Counted from the first letter of the stretch, positions 23,006 through 33,643 are shown. The stretch is DNA of 64,000 nt from Buchnera aphidicola (Meitanaphis flavogallis) (GCA_039830035.1 CP140038.1:434001-498000), one strand, 5' to 3'. Program-made: numbers and translations. Notes: generated from the sequence alone by a model not told the origin.

Positions 23006-24343
23006 ATGATAAAAAAAGAGAACATATACATAAAAACTTGGGGTTGTCAAATGAACGAATATGATTCTTCAATGATAACTCAACTATTGAAAAAAAAACA
23101 TCACTTCAAAGAAACTCATCTTCCTGAGTTAGCTGACATCTTAATTCTTAATACTTGCTCTATCCGTGAAAAAGCACAAGAAAAGGTTTTTCATCAATTA
23201 GGAAGATGGAAAAAATTAAAAAATAAAAATCCTAATATAATTATTGCAGTAGGTGGTTGTGTAGCAACACAAGAAGGAGAAGAAATTTATAAACGTGCAA
23301 ACTACGTTGATATAATATTTGGCACACAAACATTGCATAGACTACCAAATATGATAAAAAAAGTAAAAGAACTAAAGCAACACGTTATTGACATTGAATT
23401 TCCTCTAATTGAAAAATTTGATACTATTGAATATTCTGATTATCCAGGAGTGACAGCATATGTAACAATAATAGAAGGATGCAATAAATTCTGTTCATTT
23501 TGTATCGTACCTTATACTAGAGGTTATGAAATTAGTCGTCCAGTTGACGAAATATTATTAGAAATTTCTATATTAGCTGAAAGAGGAGTTCGAGAAATTA
23601 ACTTATTAGGACAAAACGTTAATGCATACAAAGGAAAAACTTTTGATGGAAAAATTTGTAAATTTTCAGAACTATTAAGATTAGTAGCATTAATAAAAGG
23701 TATTGATAGAATTAGATTCACAACGAGCAACCCTATTGAATTTACTGATGATATCATAGACGTTTATTCTGATACAAAAAAATTAGTAAGCTTTTTACAT
23801 TTACCTATACAAAGTGGATCTGATCGAATTTTGCAATTAATGAAAAGAGCTCACAATGTTCAAGAATATAAAAATATTATACAAAAAATAATTTCGCATC
23901 GTCCCAATATACAAATCAGTTCAGACTTTATTGTTGGCTTTCCAGGAGAAACACAAGAAGATTTCAAACAAACATTATGTTTAATTAAAGAAATGAACTT
24001 TGACATGAGTTTTAGCTTTATTTATTCTTCTCGTCCAGGTACGCCAGCATCAGAATTGTTGGATCATATTTCATTAGACGAAAAAAAACAAAGATTATAC
24101 GAACTTCAAAAGCTTATTAATAAAAATACAAAATTGTGGAATGAAAAAATGTTAGGAAGTATACAGTCAATATTAGTAGAAGGACCATCTCAGAGAAATC
24201 CTATGGAACTATCAGGGCGAACAGAAAATAATCGTATAGTCAACTTTGAAGGAAATTCAAATATGATAGGAAAATTTATTAATTTAAAAATTATAGGAAT
24301 AAATCCTCATTCTCTCAAAGGAGAATTATTTCAAAACATTTAA
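23006..24343 (+). CDS. miaB: tRNA-2-methylthio-N6-dimethylallyladenosine synthase
   Basis: Radical-SAM methylthiotransferase that finishes the ms2i6A modification at tRNA position 37. 445 residues, against 474 in E. coli. The N-terminal UPF0004 domain holds the cysteines of the auxiliary cluster ([32 protein letters not shown]). The radical-SAM motif C-x3-C-x2-C is in [29 protein letters not shown] and the C-terminal TRAM domain with [12 protein letters not shown] follow. ybeZ, which lies between miaB and ybeY in E. coli, is absent. Confidence 0.97.
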   Translation: MIKKENIYIKTWGCQMNEYDSSMITQLLKKKHHFKETHLPELADILILNTCSIREKAQEKVFHQLGRWKKLKNKNPNIIIAVGGCVATQEGEEIYKRANYVDIIFGTQTLHRLPNMIKKVKELKQHVIDIEFPLIEKFDTIEYSDYPGVTAYVTIIEGCNKFCSFCIVPYTRGYEISRPVDEILLEISILAERGVREINLLGQNVNAYKGKTFDGKICKFSELLRLVALIKGIDRIRFTTSNPIEFTDDIIDVYSDTKKLVSFLHLPIQSGSDRILQLMKRAHNVQEYKNIIQKIISHRPNIQISSDFIVGFPGETQEDFKQTLCLIKEMNFDMSFSFIYSSRPGTPASELLDHISLDEKKQRLYELQKLINKNTKLWNEKMLGSIQSILVEGPSQRNPMELSGRTENNRIVNFEGNSNMIGKFINLKIIGINPHSLKGELFQNI

Positions 24344-24468
24344 TAATAAAAATAAAAAATAACTTAAAATATATAAATTTTTTATTTATAAAAAATCTGA
24401 TAAAATATAAAACAATATTATATTCTAAAAAATATCAATTCATTATAAATGATATCATTGCAATTATC

Positions 24469-24927
24469 ATGACAGTAATTATTATTGATTTACAAACAGC
24501 TTGTTCTAAGAAATCATATTTTCCAAAAAAATCACAATACTTAAAATGGATACGAGCTAGTTTAAATAAAAAAAAATCTAATGCAGAAATAACAATAAGA
24601 ATTGTTAGAACATTGGAAATGCAATTATTAAATTATAAATATAGAAATAAAAACAAAACTACCAATATATTATCTTTTCCATCTACTACATATAAAATAA
24701 TGCAATCATATTTTATCGGTGACTTAATCGTTTGTAGCGACGTTATTAAAAAAGAAGCTAACACGTATAATAAAAATATAGAATCACATTGGGCACATAT
24801 GATAATACATGGTACATTACATTTATTAGGGTATGACCACAAAAACTATTATAATTTAAAAAAAATGCAAAATTTAGAAACTAACATTATGTTGTCTTTA
24901 GGATATAAAAATCCTTACTTAGAATGA
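24469..24927 (+). CDS. ybeY: Endoribonuclease YbeY
   Basis: Metal-dependent RNase needed for 16S rRNA 3'-end maturation and ribosome quality control. 152 residues, against 155 in E. coli. The zinc-binding signature is complete as HGTLHLLGYDH near residues 114-124 (family HGxLHLxGYDH). TNILSFPS and YFIGDLIVCSDVI are further family blocks. It keeps the enterobacterial order miaB-(ybeZ lost)-ybeY-ybeX on one strand, with an 87-base gap to ybeX. Confidence 0.94.
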   Translation: MTVIIIDLQTACSKKSYFPKKSQYLKWIRASLNKKKSNAEITIRIVRTLEMQLLNYKYRNKNKTTNILSFPSTTYKIMQSYFIGDLIVCSDVIKKEANTYNKNIESHWAHMIIHGTLHLLGYDHKNYYNLKKMQNLETNIMLSLGYKNPYLE

Positions 24928-25014
24928 AATAATACCAATAAATACCCTATTTAAAATTTTTTCAAAAAAAATTCAACTAAAAATTAACATATAAGAAATA
25001 TACATTAACGTGTT

Positions 25015-25914
25015 ATGAATGATGATGATTCTCGATATAGTAATAAACATAATAAAAAAAATTTCTTTTCTATTCTATTAAATCAAATGTTTCATGAAGA
25101 ACCAAAAAATAAAAAAGAACTATTAGCATTAATACGATATTCAAAAAAGAACAAATTAATAGATCAAGAAACTTGTAATATGTTAGAAGGAGTTATTGAC
25201 ATAACACAACAAAAAGTTCGAGAAATAATGATACCTCGAACACAAATGATCACTTTAAAATTAACCTATTCACTACAAAAATGTCTAGATATAATTATAG
25301 AATCTGCTCATTCACGATTTCCCGTAATGAACTATGATGAAAACTATATCGAGGGATTCTTAATAGCTAAGGACTTTTTACCTTTTATAAAAAACGAAAG
25401 AAATAATTTTTGTATAAAAAAAATATTAAGACCAGTTGTTGTAGTTCCTGAAAGTAAACGTGTTAACTGTATGTTAAAAGAATTTCAATTAAAAAAAAGT
25501 CATATGGCAATTGTAGTAGATGAATTTGGAGCCGTTTCTGGATTAGTAACAATAGAAGATATATTAGAATTAATTGTAGGTAATATTGATGATGAATACG
25601 ATGAAAATACATCTAATGTTCAACAATTAAACAAATATGAATTTATAGTAAAATCTTTTACTTCTATAAAAGAATTTAATGACATCTTTAAAACTAATTT
25701 TAATAACGAAGAAGTAGATACTATTGGTGGTTTAATTATAAAAAAATTAGGACATCTTCCTGTACAAGGCGAACTTATAAATATTTCCCAATACGTATTT
25801 AAAGTTAATATGGCAAATAACAGAAAAATTATAAAATTACAAGTTACTATTCCAAAAGATAAAAATTATCCCGAATTATCAAAAAAAAATAATAAAATTT
25901 GTACAATGCAGTAA
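25015..25914 (+). CDS. ybeX: CorC/YbeX-family CBS-domain protein
   Basis: 299 residues, against 292 in E. coli YbeX (CorC). A short charged N-terminus leads to the MLEGVIDITQQKVREIMIPRTQM segment (residues about 58-80), two CBS domains (SRFPVMNYDENYIEGFLIAKD and HMAIVVDEFGAVSGLVTIEDILE regions) and the C-terminal CorC_HlyC domain with DTIGGLIIKKLGHLP. The family is linked to magnesium/cobalt efflux and, by its gene neighbourhood, to ribosome biology; the exact role is not settled. There are no membrane segments, as expected for this soluble member. Confidence 0.93.
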   Translation: MNDDDSRYSNKHNKKNFFSILLNQMFHEEPKNKKELLALIRYSKKNKLIDQETCNMLEGVIDITQQKVREIMIPRTQMITLKLTYSLQKCLDIIIESAHSRFPVMNYDENYIEGFLIAKDFLPFIKNERNNFCIKKILRPVVVVPESKRVNCMLKEFQLKKSHMAIVVDEFGAVSGLVTIEDILELIVGNIDDEYDENTSNVQQLNKYEFIVKSFTSIKEFNDIFKTNFNNEEVDTIGGLIIKKLGHLPVQGELINISQYVFKVNMANNRKIIKLQVTIPKDKNYPELSKKNNKICTMQ

Positions 25915-26668
25915 CAATTAATGTTATATTTTAATAAAATCTAAAAATTTTCTTTTTTTTAAAAAATAAATTTTTTCATAAATTAAAAACGAGAAGTAAT
26001 TAAAGAATCCATTTATTAAATACTAAAATATATTAAATATATTTTAGTACATGTTTGATTAATTATTATTTTTATAAAAAGTTTATAAATTATCATGTCA
26101 ATAATATATTTTTATGCATTCATTTATGGTAAGATACAATATGCTAAATTCGAATCAACTAAAAACACTTGTAATCAAAAAAAAATTTAATGTTACTTTA
26201 CATTGACACTTGTATTTTCATGCTATTTTTATCAAATTTTTTAAACAACTTATGCACATATCATGAAAATAATAGTACTATTTATTAACATAGTATCATT
26301 AAAAACACGATTCTAAACCTACCATAGAAATAATTATTTTCTACATTTATAATTACTTCTAATTTTAATTTCACTATCTAAACTACATAACGCATCTAAT
26401 ATTTAATCGTCTCGTATCAAAAAAACTATTTATACTCTATCATTAAGTTATCTATAATGATATTAAAAATAAACAGCTCATAAACACAAAATTAACAATA
26501 GAATTTTAAATTTTATAAAATTTAAAATTTAATACTTAAAAAAAAATAAAAAAATAAACGTAAAACATAAATTCTTATTAAAATTTTATAAGTTCTCACT
26601 ATTAAATTGTCAAAAAACATAAAAATTTATTTTTTTAATTCTGTTAAAATGCAAAAACGAATATACAA
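25915..26668. other. Intergenic region ybeX-leuS, site of the lost lnt
   Basis: About 750 bases between plus-strand genes. In E. coli lnt (apolipoprotein N-acyltransferase) follows ybeX. I translated the plus strand looking for Lnt blocks (CYEI, NDAWFG, LRSTNNG) and found none, so if it is a remnant it is past recognition. A direct, near-palindromic AAATTTTATAAAATTTAAAATTT run occurs near 26505-26530. No tRNA is convincing. Confidence 0.5.
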
Positions 26669-29263
26669 ATGAAAAAAGAATACATACCCAAAGAAATAGA
26701 AAACAATATTCAAAAATTATGGGAAAAAAAGAACATATTTTCAGTAACTGAAAACAAAAAACAAGAAAAATATTATTGTCTTTCTATGATTCCTTATCCT
26801 TCTGGAAAATTGCATATGGGACATGTAAGAAATTACACTATTAGTGATGTTGTAGCAAGATATCAGAGAATGATTGGAAAAAACGTATTACATCCTATGG
26901 GATGGGATGCATTTGGACTACCTGCAGAAATAGCTGCTATACAAAATAACGTTAGTCCTGCTGTATGGACTAATAAAAATATAAGTTATATGAAAAAACA
27001 ACTACAATCATTAGGATTAAGCTATGATTGGAATAGAGAAATTACAACTTGTGCACCTGAATATTACAAATGGGAACAATGGTTTTTCATAGAACTGTAC
27101 AAAAAAAAATTAGTATATAAAAAAAAATCTTGGGTAAATTGGTGTACAACAGATCAAACAATTTTAGCTAATGAACAAGTTATCAACGGATTATGCTGGC
27201 GTTGTAACACAAAAATTATTAAAAAAAATATTTCTCAATGGTTTATTAAAATTACAAACTATGCTGAAGAATTATTACATGGATTACAAGAATTACCAGA
27301 ATGGCCTAGTAAAGTAAAAAAAATGCAATCAAACTGGATTGGTCTTTCTCATGGAGCCACAATAAATTTAAAATTATCTGACACACAAGAAAAATGTAAA
27401 GTTTACATATCTCAACCTGAGGCATTAATGGGAGCAACATTTATTGCAATTTCACCTTTTCACAAATTAGTTAAAAAAATATCTAATATAAACCGAAATG
27501 TACATCATTTTATTAAAAAAAAATCTTATCTCAATCTCAATTATAATAATTTTGAAAAAAACGAAGGAGTTAATACTGAAAAATTTGCTTTTCATCCAAT
27601 AACTAAAAAAAAAATACCCATCTGGATAGCCAATTATGTGGTATCTGAATATAACACTAAAGCAATATTAGGTGTACCTGCTCACAATCAAAATGATCTT
27701 GATTTTGCCAAAATGCATAATCTAACAATTAAACCAGTAATACTTGATGAAAATGATAAAATACCAAATATAAAAACTATAGCTATGACAAAACCAGGAA
27801 AATTATTTGATTCTGAAAAATATAATAATTTACATACTAAGGAAGGATACCTTTCTATAATATCAGAACTAAAAAACAAAAAAATAGGAGAAGAAAAAAC
27901 GCATTATAAACTTAAAGATTGGGGAGTATCAAGACAACGTTATTGGGGAGTTCCTATTCCCATGGCAACTTTAGAAAACGGTGAAATCATTCCTATACCA
28001 GAAAAATATCTTCCTATACAATTATTATCTAAAAAAACTAATACTGCATACACTCATGACTATTTTTCAAATACTTTCAAAAAAAAGAAAATAAATATCA
28101 ACGGAAAAATAGCAATATGCGAATCTGATACATTAGATACATTTGTAGAATCATCATGGTATTACGCTAGATATACTTGTACAAAATTTAATCAAGGCAT
28201 GATAAATAAGGACGCTGCTAATTATTGGCTTCCTATAGATTTATATATTGGTGGTATAGAACATTCTATTATGCATTTAATATATTTTCGATTTTTTCAT
28301 AAATTATTAAGAGACTTTGGATTAGTCCAATCAGACGAACCAGTAAAAAAACTATTATGTCAAGGAATGGTATTATCTGATGCTTTCTACTATATTGATA
28401 GTAAAAATACACAAAATTGGATTAACATTGCGTCTTCTAATTTTCAATATGATCTTAATGGAAATATTAAAAAAACTTTTACATATAACGAAAAAAAAGT
28501 TTTTCATGCAGGCATGATTAAAATGTCGAAATCAAAAAAAAATGGAGTAGAACCGGAAAAAATGATTGACAAATATGGTGCAGACACAGTAAGACTATTT
28601 ATTATGTTCGCTGCTCCAGTAGAAGCATCATTAGAATGGAAGGAATCTGGAGTAAAAGGGATGTATCGATTTCTAAAAAAGTTATGGATATTTTGTTATA
28701 ATCATATTCAAAACTACAAACATTCTAATGTACTACTTAATTATGAAAGTTTTACTTATGATCAACAAGAACTATATGTGCTATTACACCGAACTATACA
28801 AAAAGTAGAAGATGATATCAGTAAAAAACAATCATTTAATACAGCAATTGCTGCAATTATGAAATTAGTTAATACACTTTTTAAGTTTTCTTCAAATCAA
28901 AAAGATAGTCAAGAACTAATTCAATATTCCTTATTATCTATTATAAAAATTTTATATCCTTTTACACCTCATTTCAGTCATACACTATTACAATATTTAT
29001 TGATAAATGATAAACATCTAAAAAATATTTCATGGCCAAAAATTGAAAAAAGCATTATTTTAAATAAAAGTACCACTGTAATAGTAATACAAATAAACGG
29101 GAAAATGCGTCATAAAATCACGATAACACAAAAATATTCTAAAAAAGAAATATTAGATAAAGTTTTGAAAGAACCAAAAATATTTAAATATACTAAAAAA
29201 TATAAAATTAGTAATATAATATATATTCCAAATAAACTCATAAATTTAATAATACATCACTAA
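26669..29263 (+). CDS. leuS: Leucyl-tRNA synthetase
   Basis: Charges tRNA-Leu. 864 residues, against 860 in E. coli. Class Ia catalytic motifs are complete: HIGH as HMGHVRNYT (about residues 49-57) and KMSKS as IKMSKSKKNGVEP (about 619). The CP1 editing domain is present, and the editing-site region is recognisable in VPAHNQNDLDFAK. DWGVSRQRYWGVPIP and the anticodon-binding C-terminal helical part (EASLEWKESGVKG onwards) are intact. In E. coli lptE lies between leuS and holA; here it is lost and holA follows after 63 bases. Confidence 0.98.
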   Translation: MKKEYIPKEIENNIQKLWEKKNIFSVTENKKQEKYYCLSMIPYPSGKLHMGHVRNYTISDVVARYQRMIGKNVLHPMGWDAFGLPAEIAAIQNNVSPAVWTNKNISYMKKQLQSLGLSYDWNREITTCAPEYYKWEQWFFIELYKKKLVYKKKSWVNWCTTDQTILANEQVINGLCWRCNTKIIKKNISQWFIKITNYAEELLHGLQELPEWPSKVKKMQSNWIGLSHGATINLKLSDTQEKCKVYISQPEALMGATFIAISPFHKLVKKISNINRNVHHFIKKKSYLNLNYNNFEKNEGVNTEKFAFHPITKKKIPIWIANYVVSEYNTKAILGVPAHNQNDLDFAKMHNLTIKPVILDENDKIPNIKTIAMTKPGKLFDSEKYNNLHTKEGYLSIISELKNKKIGEEKTHYKLKDWGVSRQRYWGVPIPMATLENGEIIPIPEKYLPIQLLSKKTNTAYTHDYFSNTFKKKKININGKIAICESDTLDTFVESSWYYARYTCTKFNQGMINKDAANYWLPIDLYIGGIEHSIMHLIYFRFFHKLLRDFGLVQSDEPVKKLLCQGMVLSDAFYYIDSKNTQNWINIASSNFQYDLNGNIKKTFTYNEKKVFHAGMIKMSKSKKNGVEPEKMIDKYGADTVRLFIMFAAPVEASLEWKESGVKGMYRFLKKLWIFCYNHIQNYKHSNVLLNYESFTYDQQELYVLLHRTIQKVEDDISKKQSFNTAIAAIMKLVNTLFKFSSNQKDSQELIQYSLLSIIKILYPFTPHFSHTLLQYLLINDKHLKNISWPKIEKSIILNKSTTVIVIQINGKMRHKITITQKYSKKEILDKVLKEPKIFKYTKKYKISNIIYIPNKLINLIIHH

Positions 29264-29326
29264 AATAATCTAAATATTATTTATACATATAAACATTAAT
29301 AAGTAATAACATTTACAAACAAAATT

Positions 29327-30328
29327 ATGAAAATTATTTATCCACAACAATTATTTCCTGTTTTTTTTAATACATTAAATTCTTATTATGTTTTAATTGG
29401 AAATGATGAATTTTTTATTCAAGAAAGTAAAAAAATTATAATCTCTACTGCTAAAAAACATGGATTCACTGAATATATTATGCATACAATAGAATACCAT
29501 GTTGATATTAATTACTTATCTTTTGTTTTTAAAATTAGAAACATGTTTTTAAAAAAAACAATCATTATATTGAATCTTTTTGAACATAAACTTACTACTA
29601 AAGTTCAACAACAACTATCTATTCTATCTCATTTTATAAATTCTAATTTACTCCTTATTATTCATAAAAATGTGAGAGAGTGCATGGAAGAAAAAATTTG
29701 GATTAATATATTTAAATTAAACGGAACAATTATATATTGCCGAACTATTGTAAAAAAAGAACTAGAAACTTGGACTGAAAATAAGAAACATGAATTACAA
29801 ATAATAATTAGTAATAATGCAAATAATTTACTACTTCAATGTTATAAAAAAAATATAGTTTATTTATACAACATGTTAAATATTTTAAAATTGATTTGGC
29901 CTAATTCCTTAATAACAACTCAAAAAATCCGAAAAATTATTAGTAACGTAGCTATTTTTACTCCAGAAGAATGGATCGATGCAATACTAACTGGAAATTT
30001 AAATAAATCTATGAAAATACTAAACAATTTTTATATCAAAAATTATAACCACATAAAACTGATCCGATATTTACAACATGATTTACTTACAATATTGATG
30101 ATACAACGTAACACATCAGTTACTACCAACTATATTTTAAAAAAACGAAACATCTCAAAAAAAAGATATTTTTTACTAACTCATGCTGCACACTTCAAAA
30201 GTTTTAAAACAATCAATCAATCAATTAAATTATTAACACAAATAGAAATTACAATTAAGAAAAAATATGAAAAATCTATATGGAATAAATTAAAAATTTT
30301 ATCTTATATAATGAGTACAAATAATTAA
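29327..30328 (+). CDS. holA: DNA polymerase III delta subunit
   Basis: Clamp-loader subunit that opens the beta sliding clamp. 333 residues, against 343 in E. coli. It starts MKIIYPQQLFPVFFNTLN and has YVLIGNDEFFIQESK, typical of the family N-terminus (YLLLGNDPLLLQES). The C-terminal collar region contains FTPEEWIDAILTGNLNKSMKIL. Divergence is high, as is usual for HolA. It lies between leuS and nadD, in enterobacterial order with lptE deleted, and the three genes are probably cotranscribed (29 bases to nadD). Confidence 0.9.
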   Translation: MKIIYPQQLFPVFFNTLNSYYVLIGNDEFFIQESKKIIISTAKKHGFTEYIMHTIEYHVDINYLSFVFKIRNMFLKKTIIILNLFEHKLTTKVQQQLSILSHFINSNLLLIIHKNVRECMEEKIWINIFKLNGTIIYCRTIVKKELETWTENKKHELQIIISNNANNLLLQCYKKNIVYLYNMLNILKLIWPNSLITTQKIRKIISNVAIFTPEEWIDAILTGNLNKSMKILNNFYIKNYNHIKLIRYLQHDLLTILMIQRNTSVTTNYILKKRNISKKRYFLLTHAAHFKSFKTINQSIKLLTQIEITIKKKYEKSIWNKLKILSYIMSTNN

Positions 30329-30357
30329 AAAATTTTTATAACCAAACGGAAAAAATA

Positions 30358-30995
30358 ATGACATCATTATATGCAATTTTAGGTGGAACTTTTAACCCTA
30401 TTCATTATGGTCATATTGTTACAGCAGAAATATTAGCAAAAAAAATTCATTTAAATAAAGTTACCCTATTACCTAATTATACTAGCTTGTACCGATCTAA
30501 ATTAAATATCACAACAGAACATAGAATTCAAATGATAAAATTAGCTGTAAAAAATAAACCATTATTTAAGATCAATTATCTTGAAATAAAAAAAAAATAT
30601 TATATACTATAGATACACTAAAAGAAATCAGAAAAGAAATAGGATCTAAAAAACCACTAGGATTAATTATAGGATCAGATAATTTAATAACTTTAGATAA
30701 ATGGTATAAATGGAAAGAATTGTTACAATGGTGTCATCTAATAATATTAGCACGATATTTACATCAACCAAACATTATTAGTAAAATTTTAAAACAATGG
30801 ATTAAAACTCATATAATTAAAAATTATATTTTACTAAAAGAACGTCCTTTTGGGCACATTTTTTTTTCTAATACACCATATATTAATATTTCTTCTACTT
30901 ATATTCGAACTTCTTTAAAAAATAATTTTTCCTGCTTAAATTTATTACCCATATCTGTAATTAATTATATAAAAACACATAAGTTATACATTTAA
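30358..30995 (+). CDS. nadD: Nicotinate-nucleotide adenylyltransferase, frameshifted at an A10 run
   Basis: Adenylylates nicotinate mononucleotide for NAD synthesis. The first frame gives MTSLYAILGGTFNPIHYGH, with the nucleotidyltransferase motif GGTFNPIHYGH, and runs to a premature TAG at 30610-30612. The rest lies in another frame: TIDTLKEIRKEIG, LGLIIGSDNLITLDKWYKW and the ISSTYIRTSLKN motif, ending in INYIKTHKLYI. The switch falls at a run of ten A (30588-30597). One extra A gives 212 residues, against 213 in E. coli, with no other damage. Either slippage restores some full-length product or the run is miscounted. A literal reading loses the C-terminal half, including the ISSTxIR motif. 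holA is 29 bases upstream. Confidence 0.88.
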
Positions 30996-31041
30996 TGTAA
31001 TTATTTTGAATAATTATATTAAATATACTGTTTATAGTAAT

Positions 31042-31305
31042 ATGAATATTAAAAAAAATACAAATCATAAATTACTAGATTTAAGAACTTTGCGGTGTCC
31101 TGAACCCCTTATGCTATTAAGAAAAACCATAAGAGAAATTAATTCTGGTACCATTTTATTAATATTAGCAGATGATCCATCAACTATAAGAGACATTCCA
31201 AACTTTTGTCATTTTATGAACCATATATTATTAAAATTTGTTATCAACAAATTACCTTATCAATATTTGGTTCAAAAAAGAAATACTTTTTCCAAAAAGG
31301 TTTAA
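31042..31305 (+). CDS. tusA: Sulfurtransferase TusA
   Basis: First carrier of the sulfur relay (IscS to TusA to TusBCD to TusE to MnmA) for 2-thiolation of tRNA wobble uridine. 87 residues from the ATG at 31042 (81 in E. coli); a TTG at 31006 would add 12 unrelated residues. The active-site cysteine is in DLRTLRCPEPLMLLRKT, followed by ILADDPSTIRDIPNFCHFM and LPYQYLVQK, all family blocks. It is 46 bases after nadD. The last relay member, TusE, is encoded at 54500. Confidence 0.94.
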   Translation: MNIKKNTNHKLLDLRTLRCPEPLMLLRKTIREINSGTILLILADDPSTIRDIPNFCHFMNHILLKFVINKLPYQYLVQKRNTFSKKV

Positions 31306-31419
31306 AATACTATTAAATAATTTTATGCAATCTAAAAAAACATTTTTAAAAAATAAAAATCAAAAAATATTAAAAAAATCAATATATATTCATATTCATA
31401 CTTCAGCTTTCAAAAAAAA

Positions 31420-31453
31420 CTAACAATTATTAACTTATTTTAATAATTGTTAG
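31420..31453. terminator. Perfect 14-bp inverted repeat between convergent tusA and asd
   Basis: CTAACAATTATTAA (31420-31433), loop CTTATT, TTAATAATTGTTAG (31440-31453). It lies between the stops of tusA (+) and asd (-), so a hairpin would form in both transcripts. The stem itself is A+T-rich. A tract of eight A at 31412-31419 flanks it on the left, which is a run of eight U directly after the stem on the minus strand, so it fits an intrinsic terminator for asd best. Confidence 0.65.
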
Positions 31454-31507
31454 AATAATATTCTATAGAATTAAACTATGTGAATATCATAATAAAAAGT
31501 ACTCAAA

Positions 31508-32620
31508 TCAATCTACAAGTAATTTCAACATTCGTCGCAAAGGTTCCGAAGCACCCCACAACAATTGATCTCCAACAGTAAATGCAGATATATATTTACT
31601 TCCAATGTTTAATTTTCTTAATCTTCCTACAGGAGTAATTAAAGTTCCTGTCACTGCACATGGAGTTAAATGTTTTATAGTTTCATTAATTTCATTTGGA
31701 ATTACTTTTACCCAATCATTATGATTAGATAAAATATTTTCAATCTCTGTTATAGAAATATCTTTCTTTAACTTGATCATGAACGACTGACTATGACACC
31801 TTAAAGATCCAATTCGAACACACAAACCATCAATAATAATATCTCGTTTAGATGATAATATTTTATTTGTTTCAGCCTGAATTTTCCATTCTTCTTTGCT
31901 TTGTCCATTCTTAATTTTAATGTCAATCCAAGGAATTAAACTACCAACTAATGGAACATGAAAATTATTAACTGGAAAATCTTTAGACAAACTAATTTTA
32001 CTAATCTTTTTTTCGATACTTAAAATAGACTGAAACGGATTATCTATATCATCAATTACTTCTTTGCATAACATATTCATCTGCATCAATAATTCAATCA
32101 TATGTGATGCTCCGCTCCCTGATGCTGCTTGATAAGTAGAAACCATGATCCAATCAATTAAATTATTAGAAAAAAGCCCTCCTAATGACATTAACATTAA
32201 ACTAACAGTACAATTTCCACCAACAAAAGTTTTAATATTATTATTAAGCGATTCATTAATTACTGATAAATTAATTGGATCTAATACAATAGCTGCTTCA
32301 TCTTTCATTCTAAGATGAGATGCAGCATCTATCCAATACCCTTTCCAACCTCTTTTTCTTAATTTATAATATATATTTTGGGTATATTCACTTCCTTGAC
32401 ATGTAACAATAATATCTAATTCTTGTAATATATCTAAATTATAAGCATCATATAGACTTCCATAATATTGACTATTAAAGATAGGTCCTTTTTGATTAAT
32501 TTGAGATGTAGAAAAAAAAACTGGATCAAAAAAATCAAAATCGTTTTCTTCTTCCATACGTTGCATTAAAACTGATCCCACCATTCCTCTCCATCCTACT
32601 AAACCTACAGATTTTTTCAT
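31508..32620 (-). CDS. asd: Aspartate-semialdehyde dehydrogenase
   Basis: Reduces aspartyl phosphate to aspartate semialdehyde, the branch point for lysine, threonine, methionine and diaminopimelate. 370 residues, against 367 in E. coli. The NADP-binding start is [18 protein letters not shown]; the catalytic Cys is in [28 protein letters not shown] and [11 protein letters not shown] (active-site His) follow. All key residues are present. It serves wall synthesis and, with lysA here, lysine supply for the host. Transcribed alone on the minus strand. Confidence 0.98.
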   Translation of the reverse strand: MKKSVGLVGWRGMVGSVLMQRMEEENDFDFFDPVFFSTSQINQKGPIFNSQYYGSLYDAYNLDILQELDIIVTCQGSEYTQNIYYKLRKRGWKGYWIDAASHLRMKDEAAIVLDPINLSVINESLNNNIKTFVGGNCTVSLMLMSLGGLFSNNLIDWIMVSTYQAASGSGASHMIELLMQMNMLCKEVIDDIDNPFQSILSIEKKISKISLSKDFPVNNFHVPLVGSLIPWIDIKIKNGQSKEEWKIQAETNKILSSKRDIIIDGLCVRIGSLRCHSQSFMIKLKKDISITEIENILSNHNDWVKVIPNEINETIKHLTPCAVTGTLITPVGRLRKLNIGSKYISAFTVGDQLLWGASEPLRRMLKLLVD

Positions 32621-33049
32621 AATGTGTTTTATCCAATAATATGAAACATAAAATTAAAAAATTTACAAATGATATTACAATATATTTAACGTAAAGTATA
32701 TTATTGAAAATAATTTTAAATATCGCATCACTCCTAACCTTTATATAACAAAAACTGTTATATAACTTTAACTAAAGTTAAAAATTTGCTAAAATTTATA
32801 ATTAGAATCACTAAAATGTTACCAATAAATACCTACTACAACGTAGTAAAACTTATTCAATTGTATTACAAAATATTACTCAGATAATAAATCAAAATAT
32901 TCAGTTATACATTGATTAATTGCTAAAAAGTTTAAATCATTGAATTACATTTTTTGAAATTATTCAAATAAATTAACAATTGATATCTCAATAAATATAA
33001 TTTTTATATTATTTTAACGTATTACAAATGTTTTTAATACGAGTAAATT
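32621..33049. other. Divergent intergenic region asd/yhgN
   Basis: About 430 bases with no gene seen. It should contain the asd and yhgN promoters. A palindrome TAACTTTA-AC-TAAAGTTA lies at 32763-32780, about 145 bases upstream of the asd start. It could be a leader hairpin or an operator-like site, but no regulator is known to me for it. Confidence 0.4.
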
Positions 33050-33643
33050 ATGAACGAAATGATTTCTTCAACTATTTTATTAATTTTAATTATGGATCCA
33101 TTAGGAAATCTTCCTATATTTATGTCCATATTAAAAAACTTAGAACCTAAACGTCGTCGAATAGTATTACTACGAGAAATGACAGTAGCATTAATAATAA
33201 TGTTACTATTTTTATTTGCAGGAGAAAAAATTCTTACTTTACTAAATTTAAAAACTGAAACAGTCTCAATATCAGGTGGAATAATTTTATTTTTAATTGC
33301 TATCAAAATGATATTTCCTTCTCACCACTACGAAAAAGAAAAACCATACATCCGAGAAGAACCATTCTTAGTTCCTTTAGCTATTCCCTTAGTAGCCGGT
33401 CCATCTCTTTTAGCTACATTGATAGTATTATCACATGAATACCTAAACAAAATAATATACCTAACTGGATCACTTTTAATAGCCTGGACTTGTACAGTAA
33501 TTATTTTATTATTATCAAATATGTTTTTACGTTTATTTGGCGCTAAAGGAGTAGACGCTTTAGAAAGACTAATGGGATTAATCTTAATCATGCTGTCTAC
33601 TCAAATGTTTTTAGATGGTGTTAAATCTTGGTTTCACATCTGA
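33050..33643 (+). CDS. yhgN: MarC-family integral membrane protein YhgN
   Basis: 197 residues, the same as E. coli YhgN. Six predicted membrane helices. Very close to the E. coli protein: STILLILIMDPLGNLPIFMS, AGEKILTLLNL, SISGGIILFLIAIKMIFPS, PLAIPLVAGPSLLATL and ALERLMGLILIMLSTQMFLDG. The function of MarC/YhgN proteins is unresolved (they are not the multidrug-resistance determinants once thought). In E. coli yhgN is next to asd; here too, but divergent. Its strong conservation in a reduced genome suggests a needed transport role. Confidence 0.95.
   Translation: MNEMISSTILLILIMDPLGNLPIFMSILKNLEPKRRRIVLLREMTVALIIMLLFLFAGEKILTLLNLKTETVSISGGIILFLIAIKMIFPSHHYEKEKPYIREEPFLVPLAIPLVAGPSLLATLIVLSHEYLNKIIYLTGSLLIAWTCTVIILLLSNMFLRLFGAKGVDALERLMGLILIMLSTQMFLDGVKSWFHI

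Noticed and set aside
26130..26170. GGTAAG...AAATTCGAATCAAC, reminiscent of a tRNA D- and T-loop
   Set aside because: The spacing is too short and no acceptor or anticodon stem can be drawn; chance similarity or too decayed to claim.
31238..31423. A 61-codon frame overlapping the end of tusA
   Set aside because: It starts inside tusA in another frame, is almost all Lys/Asn/Ile, and runs into the terminator region; judged spurious.
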